A stretch of DNA of 64,000 nucleotides, taken from contig JAPMTP010000044.1 of NCBI GenBank assembly GCA_026413225.1, forward strand, positions 909,873-973,872, read 5' to 3'. Of this stretch, positions 42,330 to 51,720 are shown one piece after another. Below the pieces are notes generated by a model. It had not been told where the DNA came from and did no database searches. It saw nothing but the letters and a program-made list of their open reading frames with translations. Position 1 is the stretch's first letter; every line of letters begins with the position of its first letter. A program made the translations under genes and the position numbers. The stretch comes from Otis tarda (taxonomy: Eukaryota; Chordata; Aves; Otidiformes; Otididae).

Positions 42330-42337
42330 TGACGTCA
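42330..42337 (+). promoter_or_regulatory. Palindromic CRE (TGACGTCA)
   Basis: A full CREB/CREM consensus is preceded by a half site TGACGT at 42323, 41 bp before the ATG at 42378. CREM-type sites are common in promoters of spermatid genes (established knowledge), in keeping with a RIMBP3-like identity. Confidence 0.6.
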
Positions 42338-42377
42338 GTGGCTGGTGCTGGCCGCGTTTGGTTCCATCCCTGCAGCC

Positions 42378-43844
42378 ATGAGCCGGCACGCTGTGGGACA
42401 GGGCTCCACGGCACGCAGGCGCTCCTCGCCCCGCCACGGCCTGGCGCAGAAGGACGAGCACCAGCGGGAGCTGGAGAGGCTGCGGGCTGAGCTGGAGGCT
42501 GAGCGACTGCGCTCCCAAGAGCTGCAGCGACGCTTCGAGGCTGAAACTGGCCGGCTGAAGGAGGCGGCAGAGCGGAAGCGGCAGCTCCTGGCCAAACAGC
42601 TCCAGTCCGCGTGGGAGCAGCGGCAGGCACAGGAGCTCCAGCGGCTGCGGGAGCTGAACCAGCGGCAGCGGGTGGCAGAGATCCCGCCAGCTGCTGCGCT
42701 CCCAAGGAGGATCAGCTGCGCAAGGCGCAAGCAACGCTGCAGCAGCAGCGCGACAACGCCATCCATCAGGCGTGGCAGCTGCGGCAACAGCTGGCCAAGG
42801 AGCTGGTGAGAGGAGGCTGGAAGCCAGGCCTGCGGGAAGCTCCAGGACGCCCTCAGCAAGCTGCGCTGGGAGAGCAATGGCCAGCAGGCTGCTCGCATCC
42901 TCCGCCTCCAACGGGAACTGGTGCTGCAGAGGACAGCCTTCCTCAAGTACATCTTGGAGCGGTTCAACGGTGAGCAGCCTGCTTCCTGCAGCAAGGCCGG
43001 GGCCAAGGCTTCAGACGGGCTCTGCCAGCAGAGGCTCCTAGGCTGCGGGGGAATCGGGCCCTTCTCTTCGGAGAGCCCCATGGGGTTTTCCACCTGCCAT
43101 GGAGAAGGGCAGCCCAAAAGCTGCAACAGCTTCAAAGATGCGTGCCTCCAGGAGAGAAGGATCAGCCTGGAGGAGGCCCTCAGGGCCATTGGGTCAGACT
43201 TGGCTGATTGATACTGGGACTCCCCGCCACAAGGAGTGAGCAGCGGCGCGTGGTCTGTGGCAGAGCTGGATGTCCAGCATGGAGGGCAGCAGGAGGACTG
43301 GCTGCCTGGTAGCCGTCCCAGCAGGCTGCTGCAGCAGAATATCCACCCGCAGAGTACCCCCCAGGACCTGGAGAGGCCATGCAGAGTCCTTCAAGAGGAG
43401 ATCTGTCTTCTGAGGAAGGCAAGCTCTCCGCAAGCACGAGAGGAGCTGGAGAGGCTCATGCAGAAGCCTGCTGGGCTGGGGGAGCAGCTTCAGGCGGCTG
43501 AGGAGCTTCAGGCCCAAGAGGCTGCAGGTGAAGAGGGCTCCTATGGTGTGAGCAGCCAGTGCCACACTTGTGAGAAGTTCCAGGTGCAGCTGACTGAGCT
43601 GCAAAAGGAGAACACCCAGCTGGCTGAAGAAAATGCTCGCCTGCGTGGGCAGATGAGATTGCCAGAAAGGGAAAGAAAGGCGAGTGAGAGAGGAGAGAGA
43701 TTCTGCCATCCAAACCAAGATCTTCAAAGCCAGCTGCAGGAGGCAGAGCCCAGAGTGAAAGGCAGAAAGAAATGGGAAATAGACGTCAACAGCTGGAGAC
43801 TGATTCGTTTTGAAGAAGTTCCAGATGATGATGACGACGAGTGA
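42378..43844 (+). pseudogene. RIMBP3-like coiled-coil protein, copy 2
   Basis: ATG at 42378 (MSRHAVGQGS) starts a coil region HQRELERLRAELEAERLRSQ. Two extra C bases (near 42682 and 42698) shift the frame at AEIRQLLRSKEDQLR, and a ~5-bp loss near 42820 restores it: KLQDALSKLRWESNGQQAARI, then FLKYILERF. These are RIMBP3 N-terminal hallmarks. A single in-frame TGA at 43209-43211 follows GSDLAD. The same frame then stays open for ~210 codons with a second coil (ELQKENTQLAEENARLRGQM) and an acidic end PDDDDDE. ATTAAA near 43894 is a poly(A) candidate. It is about 55-60% similar to copy 1 by eye over the coil. It is disrupted, unless the indels are sequencing errors. Confidence 0.7.
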
Positions 43845-43899
43845 CTGATAGCAGGACACAGATGATGCCTGTCCGGTCTTCTTCTATCTTCTCATTAAA

Positions 43900-44397
43900 T
43901 CTTTTCTGAACTCTCTCTCTGTGGCTTTTTCTTTTTGCAGCTTTTTTCCCCCAGCCCTCTCGGCTTTTTGGGAGCCTCAGCTCTTGCGCTTGCAAACACG
44001 TGGAGACCCAGAATCTTGTTCTGGACAACTTAGGTATTCTGCAAGGAAAGAGAGACCCTTCTCAAAGGCTGCTACAGGCATGTGCGGCTTGTTCCCAAAT
44101 CAATGATCCCCTTCATCCCCAGCAGCAGACAGGCCAGCACTGCGATGAGCAAACACCGTCCTACCCAGCGCTCTCTGCTCACTTCAGTAGCCCTTCTCTT
44201 CATTTCAGGTGTCTGCAGGTTAAAAGCAAAGCTTTTATCTTCTTGTTGATTCAGATTGTTTGCTGAAGTTTTCTGTGGGTATTTCTCGAGCCAGTATGGC
44301 GTCAGTGAACAGAAAGCAACCTTGGGAGAGGGATGCAATCATGCTCGTTGGAAGAGAGCCATGGGAGTGAGAAGAGAAGCTTTAAGATAGGAGATAT
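43900..44397. other. No gene seen
   Basis: 3' flank of the RIMBP3-like copy. No recognised repeat or protein. Confidence 0.3.
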
Positions 44398-44745
44398 TGT
44401 TAGTGAATTTATGGCTTGTTTCACCCAATGTTCACAGAAAAACTAGTCACTGGCCTTGTAGATAAGAGAGTTGCTGGAGTTGTTCTGTCTGTAATAGTAG
44501 AAGAATGCTGCCGTGGAAAATTTATAAGAAGTATTGAAACTTAGTTTTTCTTAGCAATCATGAATATGTATAGCGTGTGAGCAGTGATTTTATTGGGTAA
44601 GCTTGTATGTGGGGTAACTGTTGATTGGACAAGAATGAAATAAGGAAGGTAATGCTTAAGGAGAGAAACATATAAAAACCCACTTGTAAAAATAAACGGG
44701 GTCTCGCTTACTCCACAAGTCAAGTCCGTGTGTCAGTACGCCACA
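44398..44745 (+). mobile_element. ERV 5' LTR (~350 bp)
   Basis: TGTTAGTGAATT to TACGCCACA. TATAAAAA lies at 44671-44678 and AATAAA at 44691-44696. The PBS follows after AA. The short length is like alpha/beta-type avian LTRs. The left edge is inferred from the TG and not proven. Confidence 0.7.
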
Positions 44746-44747
44746 AA

Positions 44748-44765
44748 TGGCACCCAACATGGGGC
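44748..44765 (+). promoter_or_regulatory. Primer-binding site, tRNA-Lys1,2 type
   Basis: TGGCACCCAACATGGGGC is two bases from the complement of the tRNA-Lys1,2 3' end. It lies two bases after the LTR. Confidence 0.8.
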
Positions 44766-44898
44766 TAGAAAACGACAAGCTGTCGATGCGGTGGTGCAGC
44801 CCAGCTGATCTCAGAAGGTCTCCCAGGAACTGAGCTGAAAGGAAGCGCACTGTGGCCACAGTTACCTCTTGCTGGACGAAGGTAAGCGGCTGGGAACG

Positions 44899-45720
44899 AT
44901 GGGGAACAAATTGTCTCCAGAGCAGAGATCTTGTGTAGACACCTTTAAACAAATGCTCCGAATGCAAGGAAAAGTTTTAGATGAGGAAGAATTGCAATGC
45001 GTTCTGTTATGGAGTTCAAAATCTGACCCATCTGTAAATACCACTAACATTTATACCCCGGAGGTTTGGGACAAAACAGGTGTCCATCTATGGGACTGTG
45101 CTACAAAATACGATGCGGTTGCTGCCGATTTATTGAGCCCTTGGTGAATCATTTTTGAAACTTTAAAAGCTCATGTTGGCTCAGCAAGAAAGAAAGTAGA
45201 AGCGGAACTTTCGGCTTCTTCACCGCCCCCGCTGCCTGCAGCCCCAGCGCCACCACCACCTCCTCTGGCCCACCCTGCCACAAGACCAAAACTAAACCTG
45301 CTGCTGCCATTCTTGTGGTCCTGCCACCTGCTAATCCTGATGATGACCCAGATGATCCTTTTCATCCAGAGCCTAATGATCCAGAAAAGGAGCCTGATTT
45401 ATTTCCTCCCGACCCCCATGATAAATGGGCAGCTGTAAGGGGAGAAGAGAGGCACGAGGGGGATGCGGATGTGCTGCGTGCTTTCCCTGTGGTGTCTCTG
45501 CCTGACGAAGATCTGCGGTTGGTGGTCTCTTGTATGTTCTTAGTAAGGATATCAGGCGAACAGTGACGGACCATGCACTTGGGGCTCCATATACAACACA
45601 TTTAATACAGTCTCTCTGTGATACTCATGTGTTTACGCCGAATGATTTTAAAATATTGTTTCGCTAAATAATGACAGACATGCAATACACTTTCTGGGAG
45701 TTATATGTAGATGGTGGGTC
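44899..45720 (+). pseudogene. ERV gag remnant (matrix, proline-rich, start of capsid)
   Basis: ATG at 44899 opens MGNKLSPEQRS, with Gly2 as in myristoylated matrix proteins, and stays open to 45147. After a stop, other frames give a proline/alanine-rich segment (45220-45270), PDDPFHPEPNDPEKEPD near 45345-45400, and capsid-like text to about 45720 (HTFNTVSL-type frame; MQYTFWELYVD). An OR tail replaces the rest. It is related to the gag at 25653. It is non-functional. Confidence 0.75.
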
Positions 45721-45724
45721 CTTA

Positions 45725-45885
45725 TTAATGATGGAAGAAGATGTATTCATATAGTTTCCTCAGGGCATCCTTCAGCTCCTGGTTCCTCATGCTGTAGATG
45801 AGGGGGTTCATTGCTGGAGGCACCACCGAGTACAGAAATGACACTGCCAGGTTCAGAGGTGGGGAGGAAATGGAGGGGGGCCAAG
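45725..45885 (-). pseudogene. OR14-like C-terminal fragment
   Basis: The minus strand reads SFLYSVVPPAMNPLIYSMRNQELKDALRKL and a stop at 45725, matching TM7 and the tail of the OR at 10163. It is cut off at about 45885, where unknown GC-rich text begins. Confidence 0.85.
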
Positions 45886-46009
45886 GGGGATTGCGGGCGC
45901 CAAAGCTAACGAAAATTTGACATTAAGGGGGCGCGACCCATTGCGAGCAGTTACTGCAGAAGCGTTATTGGGCAAGGTGATCACAGCACGAACGCTACGC
46001 AAGCTAGAA

Positions 46010-47270
46010 TCTACCTAGGTTTAAGGTACTCTTGGCCTTTGTCTTCTCCAGCAAGGTCTCTCAGTTGCATGTGCCTAAAAGGCAGAGCCCAGCCAAAACA
46101 CAGCAGTGGATGGAGATGAAGTCAGAGGTTACTCCTTAGTAACCTCTAAGGTTACCTCTAAGAGTAACCTCTAAGGTCAAGCCTTTAGAGTCCGTTGCAC
46201 CAGATGGGATGGATCTTAGGATGCTGAGAGACCAGGATGATGTCATAGCAAGGCTGTTCCGAGACATTTTCTGAGGTCATAATAAGTGGAGAAAGCAACA
46301 AGTAAATCTTGCATCCCTCTCCATGGAGCTGGCTGCAAGCTGTCATGAGGCAGTGCTGAGAGACAGGGCAGCACCTGAAGGGGTCTCTTGGAGGCTGGTG
46401 GGGAATCCCTTTGAGCAGGTGAAAGGACAGCAGAAGCCCACATGCAGGACAAGCGAACCTTTCCCTACTCATTCTGTTCAGGGCAGAGTGCAGAGGTGTT
46501 CAGCTGAGCACGTGGAGTAGCACAGGGAGAGCTCAGTTGCCCTTTCTCTTCACCACCAGCTGGATTTTCCACCTGTCCTTTGGGTAGAATGGCACTTGTC
46601 CCACATACGTCCCTCCTCTGCCTAACCTAAATCAGGGCAGGTGAACGTCAGTTTGATGGCCAAGCATGAGCAAAACAGCATGCCAAATCTTGTGGAGGTT
46701 GCTGGAGGGTCTGGGCACAGTTTGGGAAACAGGTCTCTGTAGATCGGGTGTCAGGTGGGCCGACAACGGTGAAACTCTTTTGCATCTGTTACGCACAAAG
46801 AGGGAAGATCTGGTGACGGATGTGAAAGCCAGAGTCAGCCTTAGTTGTCACGATCATTACATACCAGGGTCTCACCTCCCAAGGAGAATGAGGAAGGAAA
46901 ATCGAAAAGTGCAGATGCCCAACCTCAGAGGAGGAGGCTTTGGCCTAGTCTTGTGATTTGTAGTGGGGAGCCCATGTGAGCAGCACAGAAGGGTAGCAGA
47001 GCTCAGTAGAGCTGGTCTTCAAGGACAGCGCTTTTCAAGTACAAGACCATCTGCACCAACAGTCAGGAAAAGAAGAAGAGAGATTCAGGAGAGAAGCTTG
47101 AGGAAGCAGGAAATTCCTGGGACAGCTCCATGGCAAAAAGGAAGCATACAGGAGATGGATGCAGAGACTTGAAACAAAGAAGGAATTCAGAAAGAGGGTT
47201 GGTTTTAGGAAAGCTCCAGAGCTGACACTTGCAAGGGAGTTCAGGAGAACAACAATCAGCTGTTCCTACT
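46010..47270 (+). repeat. Repeat U, copy 4
   Basis: 46020-46640 matches 1105-1700; a jump then removes about 600 bp, and 46660-46960 matches 2280-2570 (CR1 EN-like). 46960-47270 matches 720-1030. It contains a local triplication of TAACCTCTAAGG (46132-46175). The short open frames are CR1 remains. Confidence 0.72.
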
Positions 47271-48396
47271 TGTTCTGGTTTTGTTAGTGAGGGGGGCCTA
47301 AGGTGGCAGCTTCTGTAGGAAACTGCTAGAAGTTGCTCCCCTTTTTTTAGTGGACACGCCGGGCCTAGGGCGGACCCGCTGCTGGCCAAGGCCGAGCCAA
47401 TTGGTAGCAGAATGTTCCGTGATAACGCCTCTGCAATAACGTATTTAAGAAGGGGAAAACAAAAAAAAAGGAGAAGAGAAGATGTGAAGCAGCTTAGCCG
47501 TGGGCAGAGAGGGGAGGCGCGAGCCTCGTGGGCCTTGCAGGCCTCACCCTCTGGCCTCCCGCCGGGCAGCCGACTGGGCCCAACTCGGCCCGGCCTGGCT
47601 GCAAGAAGTGGAGAGGAGATGAGAAGCGAATAAGATGTAAAAAGATCCTGAGAGGCGTCTGCCAGCCTGTTGTGAGGAACGGCTGCAGACGCCAAGGTCA
47701 GTGAAGAAGGAGGGGGAGGAGTAACGCGGCTCCTGGCCAAGATTCCCCTGCAGCCTGTGGTGAAGACCATGGTGGAGCGGGTTGTCCCCCTGCAGCCCAT
47801 GGAGGTCCACGGAGGGGCAGAGATCCACCTGCAGCCCGTGGAGGACGCCACGCCGGAGCAGGTGGAGGCCTGAAGGCGGCTGTGGCCCGTGGAGGGCCCG
47901 CTGGGACAGCCGTTCTGGAGGGACTGCACCCCGTGGAAGAGATGACCCATGCTGGAGCAGTTTCACGAAGGACTGTGGCCCGTGGGAGGGACCCCACGCT
48001 GGAGCAGAGGAGGAATGTGAGGAGTTCTTCCCCTGACCATGAATCAGCGGCGTAAAACAACACGTGATGAACTGACCGCGACCCCCATTCCCTCTTCCCC
48101 CCTGTGCTGCTTGGGGGGAAGGTGGTAGAGATAATATTAAGCTTGGGAAGAGGGAGGGGTGGAGGGAGGTTATCTTGTTCCCTGTCTCATTCTCCTGCTG
48201 TTTGTAGTAATAAATGAATAATTTTCCCCAAGTGGAGTCTGTTTTGCCCGTAACGGTAACTTTAAGGATTTCTCCCCGTCCTTATCTCAAACCTCGAGCC
48301 GTTTTTGTTATATTCTCTCTCCCCCTTCTCTCGGAGGGTGGGGGGAGTGAGAGACAGACTGCGTAGTCTGGCCGCGATCGGGGCTGAACCACGACA
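47271..48396 (+). mobile_element. ERV LTR, family A
   Basis: TGTTCTGGTTTTGTTAGTG to GGGCTGAACCACGACA, full length. The left flank is repeat U, interrupted at CCTACTT; the right flank GTGATTCACGG is not the continuation of repeat U. No target duplication is seen. Confidence 0.88.
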
Positions 48397-48904
48397 GTGA
48401 TTCACGGAGTCTGAACAAACACGCATTGAGTTCTGCACAAACAGCAAGTAAGTAGAAAACATAGTCTGCATCTTACACATAGATTATAGCCACAGGAGAG
48501 ATGCTGACAGTTGCGTAAGTTTTCTCCAGCGTACGATTCCAGGCAATCCTACAGAAATAGCACCTTCCTGGCTTTCAGTGGTTTGGATAAAAGGGAAGAA
48601 ATATGCACACTGCACTGCTTCTTTGAGGAGGGCAGCTATCTACCATCTGCACTCAATACACACCACTAAGCTGAGATGTTGTTGGGACAGAAGCCATCTT
48701 CAAGATCTGGCTTTGTGGAGCACCACAAGAGCCCACGCTGATAAGCAGGTCTCTTCTCTGCTGATAAACAAAGTCATTAATGATCTTTTTTTCTATCCTC
48801 CCTATGAAAGCAGAAGACCAAGCAAACAATGCTTCAGCTCTACCCTGGAGACTGAAGAAGACACTAGACCTTATATTCACTTCAAGTAAAAAAATGAAAA
48901 ACTT
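48397..48904. other. No gene seen
   Basis: AT-richer anonymous DNA; no domain or repeat recognised. Confidence 0.3.
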
Positions 48905-49400
48905 AATGTGAATTGTAGGATGGTTTGGGTTCAAAGATATCTTCAAATATGGTTTAGTCCAACCCACCCCCCGCCATGAGCAGGGACACCTTCCACTAGA
49001 CCAGGTACCTCAAAGCACGTGGAACCTGGTTTTGAACACTTCCAACGATGGGACATCCACAACCTCTCTGGGTAACCTGTTCCAGGGTCTCACCACCCTC
49101 ATTATAAAAAATTTCTTCCTTCTATCTACTCTAATCCTACACTTTTTCTGCTTGAACTGTTGTGCCTCGTCCTACCACTACATGCCCTGGTAAAAAGTCT
49201 CCAGCGTTCTTATAAATCCCCTTTAGGTACTGGAAGGTCCTCCACAAACTTGCTGAGGGTGCACTCAATCCCACTGTCTATGTCACTGGTGAACAGTGGT
49301 GGTCCCAGTAGGAATCCTTGAGGGACACCACTTGTTACCTGTTTCCCTTTGGACATATTGAGCCTTTGACTGTATCTCTTCTTCTAACTCTTTGGTTAAC
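48905..49400 (-). mobile_element. CR1 fragment (older subfamily)
   Basis: Minus-strand CR1 3' region: TTCAAATATGGTTTAGTCCAACC, GGTAACCTGTTCCAGGGTCTCACC, then jumping to CTTGCTGAGGGTGCACTCAATCC and GGACACCACTTGTTACC. An internal part is missing near 49245. Confidence 0.85.
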
Positions 49401-49441
49401 CCTTTCTCTGCACCAATGAGGGGCTGGCAAAGCTGCTGGGG

Positions 49442-51090
49442 GTGGGACAGAACACCGGGAGGCCCGACATTCCTTCCTGGGAGACGCCCAAGCAGAGTCG
49501 GCCAGAACTATCTCCACGGAACACTACGGACCACTCACTGACCGTGGCACTGCCAGCCCTGCAGCACCCACCGCGTGATCCCTGTGCTCCCCAGATGTCC
49601 TGGCTACCGCAGATGTCCGCCTTCTCCAAAACCTTCAACAGCAGGGGTAAGGACTGACCCCCATGCCAGGGATGCACTTTGGGGAAATTCACAGCCCTTC
49701 CTCCCTCGCGCCTCTCCCTCCTCCCGCTCAGCTCGCCCCACAGGGATCGTCCGTGACGTAACCTCCCTGCTCACCTGGCGCAGAGCACAGGAATGTCTGT
49801 GCTCAAGGCCACCTCGGTGGGTGCCCCGCAGACTCCCCACAGCCCCCAGCCCAACACATCTCCCTCTCACCCCTGCAGGTCTGCAGACGTCTCTGCACGG
49901 CAGCTGCTTCCGCTCCCACCTCTCCTGCGCTGGCCGGATGAGCACCAGCCTGCCGCTGCCAACCACCTGTGCCAGCCACCAAGCTGCTGCTTCTCCACCC
50001 GGCGCGACCCCGTGGGGACCCCAGGGCAGCGGGCTCTCCCTGGCCTGGGCAAAGCAATGGGCCCCCCACTACCAATTGCAGCCGCTGGGGCCCAACAGTT
50101 GTGAAAGGAGGGCCCCTGCCCCTCCAGCGCTTCCGCTGTCCCTCCCTGTCAACCACCACCTCAAGGGGCAGCACACACAGCGCGCAGCCAACCCCTTGGG
50201 GACACTGCTGGGCAGTGACACCTCCCCAGTGATGGACATCTCCCTGGGCAGTGATGTCCCCGTGGGTGAGGACACCCTCCCAAGGATTGACATCTCCCTG
50301 GGCACTGATGTCCCCATGGGTGAGGACACCCTCCCAGGGATTGACATCTCCCTGGGCACTGATGTCCCCATGGATGAAGACACTCCAGGGAGGTGACAGC
50401 CTTCTGGGCAGTGACATCCACGGAGGCACTGATGTCCCCATGGATGACAGCACCTTCCCAAGTGGTGGCATCTCCCTACCCAGTGACATCACCCCCAGCC
50501 ACCCTGCCGCCCTCCGTGTCCAAGCCTGTGGCAACCCCAAGGTGATTTCAGCCAGGGACGCTGGGCTGCTGCAAGAGGCTGTGAGGCACTTGGATTGCTC
50601 CCTGGGGGCAGTGGGGGTCAGCCAGGGTGATCCCAGCAGCGTCCCCATGCCCAGAGATCCTGGTGGCACTACTGGTATCCTGCATCACGAGATTGGCTCG
50701 CACTTGCTTCCCAAGAAGCTCTCTGCTCACCGCAGTGTCCCCAAGACCTCCAAAGCCATCCTGAGCATGGAGCACTCCCACATCACCAAGAAGAAGCCTC
50801 AGGATTCACAGCAGGATGCAGGGACAGTCCGGGCACCACCCCAGGGCAGCGTGTCCCATCACATCAGGCTGGAAAAGAAAGGGAGGAAGCAACGGTGCGG
50901 CTCATTGCCCCCGAACGGTAGCAAGTGCAAGGCTCCCGCAGCCAGTGGTGGGGCAGGAGGGGTGGGATTAGGCCCAGGGAGTAGGTTGTGGGGATAAGAT
51001 GAGTTGGAGGTGGGGGGAGCGAGGGGGATGTTGACTGTTGACTATGCTGTAGCTTTGATCACTGTTCTATTCTTCGTTATTTCCATTAAA
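49442..51090 (+). CDS. Unrecognised multi-exon-like gene with 18-residue repeats
   Basis: 49442-49645 is open (ATG at 49442; the frame includes PSWETPKQSRPELSPRN and MSWLPQMSAFSKTFNSRG) and ends at a strong donor GGG|GTAAGG near 49646. CCCCACAG at about 49742 starts a second open block (GIVRDVTSLLTWRRAQECLCSRPP) with donor-like CG|GTGGGT near 49815. CCCCTGCAG at 49878 starts a long last block. Three 18-residue repeats (DISLGTDVPMGEDTLPGI type) follow. One indel near 50390 shifts to the frame that ends at about 50997, with a basic lysine-rich tail (KKLSAHRSVPKTSKA, ITKKKPQDSQQ). ATTAAA at 51085-51090 is a poly(A) signal. Splice phases of the second intron do not fit perfectly, so the exon model is tentative. 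The product is unknown; it may be a pseudogene. Confidence 0.4.
50235..50470 (+). repeat. 54-bp coding minisatellite
   Basis: The unit GACATCTCCCTGGGCACTGATG... begins at 50235, 50289 and 50343, with a degenerate fourth unit near 50400. The length of 54 bp keeps frame and gives an 18-residue repeat. Confidence 0.85.
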
Positions 51091-51497
51091 AGTTGTTTTT
51101 CCAGAACCTCTCCGTGCCTGTATGGGATGGGGAGGGAGTGCAGGAGGCACCAGGAAATGGCACCAAAGAGGTGCAAGAGCATTACTGAGCCCCAAACCAG
51201 ATCCACTAAGCCCCAAAGGGCACCCAGCCACCCCAGGGCAATTGCCGGACCCCTATCCCCTTCCCCAGGGGAAGCCGCCCTTGGGCGGGGGAGCCAGGAC
51301 AGATGGGTCCACGCAGGACTCACGGACACGACCCCGCACACAGAGCAGCACTGACCCCTGCAGCCCTGAGCACCATCCTCCCACCGCGGGGCTTTAGCAG
51401 GGTGCTGTACCCGCTCCCAACGACCCCACCCTGTCCCTGCAGCCCCACAGGTGGCTCCTCCAGGCTGTCCCACGGCCGCTATGGAACAGGGGCAAGA

Positions 51498-51720
51498 AGC
51501 CACACAAGTCCAGGTAGATGACATCCGTGGCGCTTCCCTTGTCCACTGACGAAGTCACTCCACCGTGGAAGGCCACTGCATGGTCAGGAACCATGTGCCC
51601 TGGTGAAGCCGTGCTGGCTGTCCCCAAAGGGGCTGCTGAGCTCCTCTCTTTCCATTCTCGAGCTTTGCAGTCACCACTTGTGAAGCATTTGTGACTCTCA
51701 CTCGCTGTTAATTGACAAAC
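51498..51720 (-). mobile_element. CR1 RT fragment
   Basis: The minus strand reads VAFHGGVTSSVDKGSATDVIYLDLC, corresponding to CR1 motif A upstream text, with AGCACGGCTTCACCAGGGC-type sequence before it. The subfamily differs from the younger CR1s. Confidence 0.8.

Noticed and set aside
49803-50669. Minus-strand 288-codon frame with repeated GTSVPREM
   Set aside because: Reverse reading of the 54-bp minisatellite; splice-like signals and the poly(A) signal support the plus strand.
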